Positions 25,641-34,500 of a DNA stretch of 64,000 nucleotides are shown here, piece by piece. Within the stretch, counting starts at the first letter, position 1. Every line of letters starts with the position of its first letter. Location: contig NC_087066.1 of assembly GCF_963678635.1 (NCBI RefSeq), positions 18,931,877 through 18,995,876 on the forward strand, given 5' to 3'. The DNA comes from Symsagittifera roscoffensis. Taxonomy: Eukaryota; Xenacoelomorpha; Acoela; Convolutidae. The position numbers and the translations under genes are program-made. The notes below the pieces were generated by a model. It was not told the DNA's origin. It was given only the letters and a program-made list of their open reading frames with translations, and made no database searches.

Positions 25641-28583
25641 TTATTCTTTTTTAACATCATGACCGGCAGAACCGTTAACGAGCACTCCGCGCCGAGCGGA
25701 TGCTCACATTAACGCCCTTAATAGGCCTAAACCGCCGGGGCGGAAGGGTAGTTCGGAACGCGGAGGCCTTCCGAATTGCCGTGAATAGTTTTTTAACCTA
25801 GTTAAGACCGAAAATTCACGAACCAGGAAGGGTGGGGGGATCGGCCGTCCCCTCGTCCCCTGAGTGGTTGGTGACCAAAAACACTTAAAGATATAAGTAA
25901 AACCAAACAAAAAGTAGTATAGTACCCAAGAAAAACAAAAAACATAAAAAATAACCGAAAAAACCAAAAACAGTAAAAAAGTAAAAAATCAGTAGAAATC
26001 ATCCCCCAGACAAGATGTGATTCAACCCCCCCGTTTGTTGTTGATAGATATATTGTTGTTACAGGCATTTATATCAGTCAGGATTGCTACGATCAATTTT
26101 GAGGCCCGTTTGTGAGGCTTGTACTGTAGGGTTATTTGAGCATTTAAGCACGTTAATGATAAATTGCGCTCAATCCGGAGGGGTCAGTTGATTTGCGCCC
26201 AATTCGGAAGGGTCTTGGGTGAAGACCGATCCGGCAAGCAGTACAAGGAGCAACAAGAAGGGGCTCAACGACAACAACAATCGACTGTTGGGTATCGTTA
26301 ACAAGTTTTGTATCCCTTTTGGTACAAAAAGTAAGATAGTAATCTGTGGGGGGCTCGACAGTGCTGCACTGTAGTGACCCTTCACCGAACTGCGAATATC
26401 CGAGTTAAGCACCTTAATTTGGATATTAAACAGACCCGGAGGGGTATAGTATTACTAATATTATTACTTATATAGCTTATATTAATAGTCTTATATCGAT
26501 TTTCAGTCAAAAACAACGAAAACAGACCGGTTTTTAGGATCAAAATTGCGATATTTTGATCCCCCCACAAGTCGCGATTTTTGAGATATCGATATTTTTT
26601 GAAACGGAAAAAAGCGCTAAGTTAGTGTGTTACATCATAACTGCACTACCATAATAGGTAGAACCGGTTAAGTTAAGTTCGAAGGTGGTTGGAACTAATT
26701 TGGTACCGAAAACTGAAATTTCGTGATTTTTGAGAAAACGGAACACTAAAAATTTAGAAAATTTTTTGAAATTTTTGAGGTAGGACAGTAAAAATAGTTG
26801 TTCGGACAACGTCCACTAGTGAATCTACAAGTTTTAAAACCCGCTACCCGAAAGCCTTCCGGGTTGCAGAGAAATCGAACGTAACGTGTTTGATTTGGTG
26901 GATTCATCAATCCGGAGGGGTCCAGGTAGCATAGTTTTTCGCAAATTTTTTCTACAATAGCGTTTTAGATCGGGTCTTTTGCATTGAACTAGAAGAGTAT
27001 AGGCCTTCTGAGCTCGGATCAATAACTTTTAGGTCGAAAGGACCAGATTTGCGGAAAAAGTTAGGCGGAACCTATAAGAGAGAAAATTTTTTGAGCTTGG
27101 AAAAAAGACGTTTTGGTTTATAACTTTGGAACTACTGAGCATATCGAGTTGATCTTGGTACCAATAGATCAGAAATTAGCTGAGCTTACTAATAGGATCA
27201 GAAATTTTTCGGAAAAACGAGCGTGAAAATTTTTGAGATTGTTTTTAGCAAATTACACAAATCCGGAGGGGTACACCCTTCACGTTTTATAAATTTTTTT
27301 TGAAAAACCCTTATACCCCTACCAAAAGTTGATAGCGATTGAACTAAGTAACTTAGGACAGTTCTAGACAAAAAGGGAGGGCTGAAGGCACAAGACAACC
27401 ATAATAGAGTCGAAATTAGGCAAGTGATAAGACCCTTCCCCGTTAGTGTGAATTGTCAAATAAGTGCCTTAACTTCAATCCGGAGGGGTCTAGGAAAGGA
27501 CCCTATACCCTTCCCAGTTAATTCAAACAGCATAAAAGCAACGCAGAACGTATCCGGAGGGGTATAAGCTGAGATTAAGAAAACTACAAAAAGCTACTTT
27601 GACAGAGCTAAGGGCTCCCAATCCGGAGGGGTCGAAATTTTTCAAAGTCAGAGGGGTCCGAATCCGGAGGGGTCTACTTTCCACAAAACCGGAGGGGTCC
27701 GAATCCGGAGGGGTCTTATAGTTGCTAATTCCGAGGGGTCCCAATCCGGAGGGGTCTATATTCTGACAGTCCGGAAGGGTCCTATTTGTGCCAATCCGGA
27801 GGGGTATCATTTTATTAAGGACTTAGGTAAACGAAAGAAAGACTAAAAAGCGAGAGGTATTAGGTTATTAATACACAGGCTAGGTATCAGTGACTGCACT
27901 GGTAACTTGCCTCTCAAAAAGAACCAGACTAATACAAAACAGGTCCGAACTCGGATATTCGCGACACTAAGTCTAAATTAAAAAGAGCGTGACTCATTGG
28001 TGTGGATTGAAACATAATACGTTTTTGGGAAAAGTGACTGCCCTGAGGATTTTAGTAGGTCTAGCTCGGGCAGTCCGAAGGCAGATAGGTAACACAGTAC
28101 TCGGTGGGTGCAATAGACGCCCACTTGAGAAAATTACTGCCTTCAAAGTTTTGTCTGTTTGGTGCAGCACCAAGCAGGGAAAGCTTTTTCTTTAAAAGAC
28201 AGGTTCGACTATTGTACTGCGACCGACTAAGAGTACAAGACACATACGTTTTTTTTATATATACATTCATATTGTGTCAATATATATTTTTTGTTTTTGA
28301 TTTTAAATCAACCTAAACTGTGCTTGATTGGGTAGTGACTACACTATCTTTTAAATTGACTGATAACATCATATTGTGCTAGTTTCCAGATCTTTGGACC
28401 GATAATCGGCTAGTGTGAATAAATTTTATACAAACTTTACTCTGACAACATACAGGGATTCGTGGTCACTATTTAATAGAATCTGGTGAAATTTATTGTG
28501 TTGTGTCATTATTATTGTTAATAAAACTATAAGGTCTCTAGCAATTGAGTCAAGAGTAGGCATAGGAAAGTGACAAATAAAGA
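25641..28583 (+). other. Long untranslated 5' leader of the giant element
   Basis: Nearly 3 kb separates the primer-binding site from the ORF1 start, with no long + strand frame. The minus-strand frames in it are shadows of the repeated CCGGAGGGG motif and AT-rich DNA. Candidate 3' splice sites (TTTTCAG ending at 26506, TTTCCAG ending at 28389) suggest that part of the leader could be spliced out, which would remove upstream ATGs. That is inference. Such a leader is where packaging and dimerisation signals would lie. Confidence 0.6.
26176..27805 (+). repeat. Interspersed motif array, CCGGAGGGGT, 12 exact copies
   Basis: Exact copies start at 26176, 26436, 26912, 27263, 27480, 27554, 27623, 27664, 27689, 27705, 27746 and 27796. 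One-base variants lie near 26204, 27645, 27731 and 27771. Most copies are preceded by AAT and followed by C. Spacing is irregular and tightest at 27480-27805 (eight exact copies in about 330 bp). Related AATCCGGAAGGGTC-type sites occur once in each LTR (about 25131 and 48794). All lie on the + strand, which suggests an RNA signal or an oriented protein-binding site. Confidence 0.85.
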
Positions 28584-31500
28584 ATGAGTTTAGACAAGTC
28601 AAGGATACCAAAACGAGGTAATAGCTCTAGGAAATTCATACCTGAAAAGCAAAGAAAAACGATGACCGATCCTTTTGTGGATTGGATCAAGCGAACCCGG
28701 TCCGATAAAGAGGGGACGGTTTCAGGCAGAATGGTTGAAACGAGAAGTCAAAAGACCTCAGAAGAGCGAAGAGAACTGTTAGAAGTGGAGGTCAATACGG
28801 ACCATACCATGAACGACAACCAGGGAGTAAATGGACTGGAAGGGAGAGGCAGAAGGCTGGCGAGTGAATCTACTCCGGTAGAACAAGGCCATGATTTTGC
28901 CACTTCCACCGGGACGTTGGATCGAGAGGAGATGTCGGAACTGTCCGACATCTCAACTGAAGTAACGGCAACTAGAAGATCTCCGACAGACAACACTATG
29001 ATGGCAAGCGGAACTGGAAAACAAACAACCTCATCATCGTTCTCAGAAAGAATGAAGAACACCTTCGGAAACATCTTTCCATTCAGCATGGGAGGAGGAG
29101 CAGGAAACGATGGGGAGTCCCAGGAGGAAGAGGATGAAGAGGAGCAAGGGGACTTTGGATCTCAAGTCAGTCTCAATAGTTCGATCCAGGAGAGTGAGGC
29201 ACACGTCGGAAGAGAGACTGGAACCATGGATAAATTTGGTGTAGTGACAACGATAAGCAAAGAGGCAAACACACCGGGCCAGTCGAAGGACTTCGCGATT
29301 AGGACAAGTTCGGAGCCACAACCTGAAGAGAGTAGAACCAGAGGGCTTGGCAACGCGTTAGCGGATCCTGAAATAGATAATGATAAAACGTCAAGACAGA
29401 GAGTCAAGGCCCGGATCTCTACCAGCACGAAGCTACCTGGGACCGACAGAGTTACACCACCACTAGTGACGCCACTCATGGAAAACGGGGCAGCACTAGA
29501 GGAAGCCTTAAACAACATAGTGGGCAGTTTAGGAGAACAAAATGAACAGATGTCGATAAGGATGAGTGAACTGGAAAGAGCAGTTCACATTGAAAGAGAA
29601 AGTCTGCGGGAAGAAATAAACCGCAACAGACAAGAAGTTGGCAGAAGCGAAAAACGCTTGAAAGAAAGAACGGACGAACATATGACGAGGAACTTGTCGC
29701 GAATGACAAGAGAGGCGGAACAGAGGGAGTTACGCTTAAGAGCCGAAATGGAGAAGTTAAGAATTCAGCAAGAGCAGTCTCTTGGGTCTCTTGACACAAA
29801 GATAGACGCGATGATGGAGAGGCGAACGCAGGCTATCATGGATAGGTTGGACGGGCTACTAAGCAGCAAGAGTGGACCAAAAGAAGGAGAGCCGAACTCG
29901 GGAGGTCCCAGCAGGGAACCGAGGGTGAACTTCAATGAACATCAAAGGAGGAAGACAAATGGATCCACTAGAGGCAGGGGCAGTTCATCAGGCTATGCCA
30001 CAAGGGGTAATACAGCATGGGGCCCGAACAGTAGAGCAAGTTCAACGGGGAACAGACAAACCTCGAACGAACGACCAACGCAAAGCACACATGCGACCGG
30101 GAGAAGCGATTCTGGCAACATGGGGCATACAAGCCCGAGGAGGAGTCACATGGGCCAAGCGGGAAACGCTCATGGTGATTCGGATTGCAGGGATGCACCG
30201 CACACAGAGCCTTCGAAAAGAAGTGAGGACACTCAGGCGGGACACTCAAGGGATGCTACGGCAATGGCCACAGCATTTGAACCCCTGAACAGGTCTTTGG
30301 AGACATTCCTGACGCGGATATCTAGAACCAATGAACGCAGTGAAAAGTCCAGAAGAGTCTTTAAGAAGCCAAGATGCTACAAGGACGAATCTGATGGCTG
30401 TATTGATACCTGGATAGAGGTAATGAAGCTGCATTTCGAGGAAGAGGACTTGTCGGAGAGACATGAATGCAGCGCGCTCACCAGCAACTTAGAAGGGACA
30501 GCCCTGAACTGTGTCATGGCTAAGAAACAGTATCAACGTGACACTGCTGAGAAAATCTTCGAAATCTTGTTAAACCGTTTCGGATCAGGGGTGCAGGGGC
30601 ACCAGGCGATGATGCGCTTCGAGAAACGGAGGCAACGAGAAGATGAAACAATAGACAAGTTTCTCGATGATTTGGAAATGCTGAGAAGACGCAGCCAACC
30701 GGATGAGTCAAACCGAAGGATGAACCTGGCCGTAGCCTCAAAATTCATCGATGGTGTGAAAAATGATGAACTTCGTACGATGCTAGCAACGCATTACACA
30801 CCACTATCAACTAATGCACCAACACCGGAGGAGTTGAGGCTCAAATCAAAAGAGTATCTTTTGTTGAAACCTCCTTCGAGATCTGGATATTACAAGAACA
30901 ATTATGGCAATTTTAACAACGGACCAGCTAACCAAGGGAACAATTGGTACAAACCGAGGGATGATATAGACAAGAGACGTTCTTGTGCTAATTGCAGTTC
31001 AACAGACCATCATGTGTCAGCATGCCCAGCTTACAAACAAGGCATGAAAGCAATAGGCTTTAGCCTCGAGGACGAAGATGCGTCAGAGTTGGATCATGAG
31101 GATTTCATGAGAGGAGTAATTGCGAAATTTGGCCCGAGGTGTTTCTTTTGTAACTTGGAAGGTCATTTTAAATCAGATTGTCCGCAATTCTGGGATGCAG
31201 TGGCAGACATCAAGCATCCAAGGCATGAAGAAGCTTTGCCAGGAGTGAAAGCAAGCAAGGCTCGACTTTTGAGCGAAGCAGAGGCACGCAGGAAGGACAA
31301 ACCTCAAGAGCTGGCGGCAAAGAAAATGCAAGCAGTAACAGAAGAAGCACGTGAACCGGAACCAGCAACTGCGGCCGATGACTTCAAGATCGATTATAAG
31401 GCAGCCGCAAAGGATGCTCTAAATAGAGTACAGCAGGAATTGGTGACGAAAGAGATCGAACAAAAAGTGAAACTTGAACTGGAAAATGAAAAGCTTCAGG

Positions 31501-34500
31501 AGCAACTGAATACCTTCGAGACAATGGAGTTCGAGGAGACGAAAACACCAAGCAGTTTAGATATGAAACTTAAAGTGATCTCCGGTAAGAGGTTCGGCAT
31601 GGCGCCGCAGGGAAAGAAGATACAGTCGATAATCTCAGTGGCTGGACACCAGGTAATAAGAAATTTGAGTGAACCATCAGAGTTCACTTTAATGCATTTG
31701 GACACATATGCAGATTATCTGAGGCAGGTGGAGCCACGCACTGAGTCGAGAGCTGTGCAAGCACTACTAACGACGGGTGGCCCTCGCATGAAGAAACTTC
31801 ATGGACGCTACTTGGAGGTCTATGGGCCGTATCAAATAATGCTGAACGTGGATGGAATCAGCATCTACACCAGGACTTACATAACAACAGATGATGACCA
31901 AATGGGGCAGATCTATTTGGGTGAAGAGGAACTCAAAGTCCGCAGGATAGGCCATGACGCCATGATGGAACAAGACGCGGTACATAATGGATATGAAGCA
32001 GATGTGACAGCACACCTGCTTGACACCAACGGAACAAAAATCGGAGTCACAGGGCTTCTGGACACAGGCGCGGTGGTGAGTGTGATGCCGATAAAAACCT
32101 GGGAGAGAATGGGCTTCACGCGGGAAGATTTGATTCCTACGAATCTCCGACTAGCCGCTGCAAATCGAGGAGCTATCTACGTAGCCGGAAGAACACCGGT
32201 GACGGTCCTTCACATGGGAGGACGGAACCTTTGGATGAGCTTCCTGGTGGTAGAGAATCTGGACGACGCCGACCAATTCATCTTGGGCAGAGATTTTGTC
32301 AGGAATTTTGACGTGATGATTGACTTGAACAACGGTCTAATACGGATTAGAAACCCGGACCGAAAGTATGTTAAGAGACCAATTAATAGGATAATAACAG
32401 ATGAAAATAAGGTACCAGTTTTTTTGGATAGAAAAGTAAAGTTACAACCAGGACAAGCTGTAGTAGCAATTTTTAGAATGAGAAATTTAAATTCGTTAAG
32501 TGATAGCAAACAGGTTTGCTTAGTACCGAATCCAAATAGTCAGAGTTCGGTGATTTTAGGCCGGAGCTTCTCGGTAACGCGAAACGGACTGTGTGTCAGT
32601 GTGTTGTTGAACACACTGGACACCACGGTTTCAATCCAGCGTGGAAAGAAGCTTGGCTACGCCTTGCCGATGAGGACCGACTATGAGGAGACAGAAAACT
32701 CGAAGAAATATAGTGTGAAAGACTGTCCTTATCATGCAAATAAAGATAAAATCTTAAAGAGAATTAATGAATTAAAATCTATTCATAAATTGTTTTCAAT
32801 GAAATCCGAAACGGACGACGGCTTATCAAGCTGCTCGAATTTTCCGGAACGCCCCTCGTCATATGAACTAGAATCTGACAAACCGGTTTTGCCAGAGATA
32901 GAACATTTAAAAGGGAAAATAGGTGAGGGAGATTTCGAAAAATTGCGGGACCTCCTAAATCGGAACGCTGATGTATTTTCAAAACATAAGGCGGATATCG
33001 GTTGCTGTAATTTCGTCGAACACGAAATCGAACTAGAAGAGGGCGCCGTTCCCCATAGGGAAGGCGCAAGGCGAATGACGCCACATAAATCGGAAGCGTG
33101 CCGAGCGGAAATAGAAATGTTGCTTGAATACGACATGATAGAACCCTCGAAATCACCGTGGGCTTGCGGGGTAGTCATGGCGAAAAAGAAAGGGGGGCAG
33201 CTTAGATTTTGTTGCGACTTTCGTTACTTGAACGCGGTAACGATTAAAGATGCGTACCCGATACCGCGAATAGACGAGAGCCTATCCAAACTTGGTGATG
33301 CAAAGTTCTTCACCACATTGGACTTGGGTTCTGCCTTCTGGCAGGTTCCTCTGCGAAAGAAGGACAGAGAGAAAACCGGATTCGCGTGCGAATTGGGGTT
33401 GTACCTGTGGAAGAGGATGCCCTTCGGCTTGTGCAATGCAACAGCAACTTTTCAAAGGCTGATGGCTCAGGCTTTGACAGGAGTGACCAAAAAGTACGGG
33501 AATCTCCTGATGTGCTACGTGGATGACGTAGTCATAGCGACACCAACCCTGGAGGATCACATTGATCGACTCGATGAGGTCTTCGGATGTATGAAAAGAG
33601 CAGGCTTGAAATGCAAACCATCGAAATGTGAAATCCTTAGGGATTCGATCAAGTACCTGGGAAGAATGGTGGACTGGCATGGTGTGAGGCCAGATTTAGA
33701 AGCAGTAGAGGCTGTGCTGACATGGAAAGCTCCTAGAACGGACACACAGCTCATGAGCTTCCTAGGGTTTGCCAATTACTACCGAGAATTCATAAAAGGA
33801 TACGCGGACAAGGTGTACCCGATACAGAAGCTGATGCGCAACAAAGGGAAAAAGTTCGAATGGAACGATGAGGCACAAGTTGCTTTCGAGAACATAAAGC
33901 GGGAACTGTGCGAAGCGCCAGTGCTGGGCATGCCTACAGAAAAGGGCATGTATGTTCTTGACACAGACGCATCGGTGGTGGCCATCTCAGGAATATTGCA
34001 TCAAGAGCAAGAATGGAACGGAAGAACAGTTCTCCGTCCCATTGCATACGGCAGCAAAGTCTTGAGTGACACAGAGATGAAATATGGCGCACCAAAAGCA
34101 GAAATGTTTGCAGTAGTTACCTTCGTGGAGAAGTACCGTGCATACTTGGGGAGCGCTCCCTTCAAGTTACGCGTGGACAACAGAGCGTTATCCTGGTTGA
34201 AGACCTACTCGATGGATCAGAGTTATATTGGTAGATGGATAGTAAGACTGGATGGCTACCATATGATAATCGAACACAGGATGCGTGATAAACATCAGAA
34301 TGCTGACAGTCTCAGCAAGAAAACTGAGTTCTATGAAAGATTGGAGCAGAAGCAGGCCAATCAGGCGGAAGTAAAGGAGGGATTCTCGTTTCTGGACAAA
34401 GAAACTTATGAAGCGCTTCCCTTAACGAGATGGTTGGATAAGTCTGGACATCCAATTCCGGGGCATCCTGAGTTACCTGTAGAGAAAGCAGCCGAGATAA

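Noticed and set aside
27480-27805. CRISPR-like array
   Set aside because: Repeats are only ~10-13 bp, spacing is irregular, and the context is a eukaryotic retroelement leader.
27523-27810. Minus-strand frame with repeating DPSGL-like peptide
   Set aside because: It is the reverse reading of the CCGGAGGGGT motif array, which is oriented on the + strand; no start context or family match.
29935-30288. 117-codon + strand frame inside ORF1
   Set aside because: Alternative-frame shadow of the Gag linker, with no motif.
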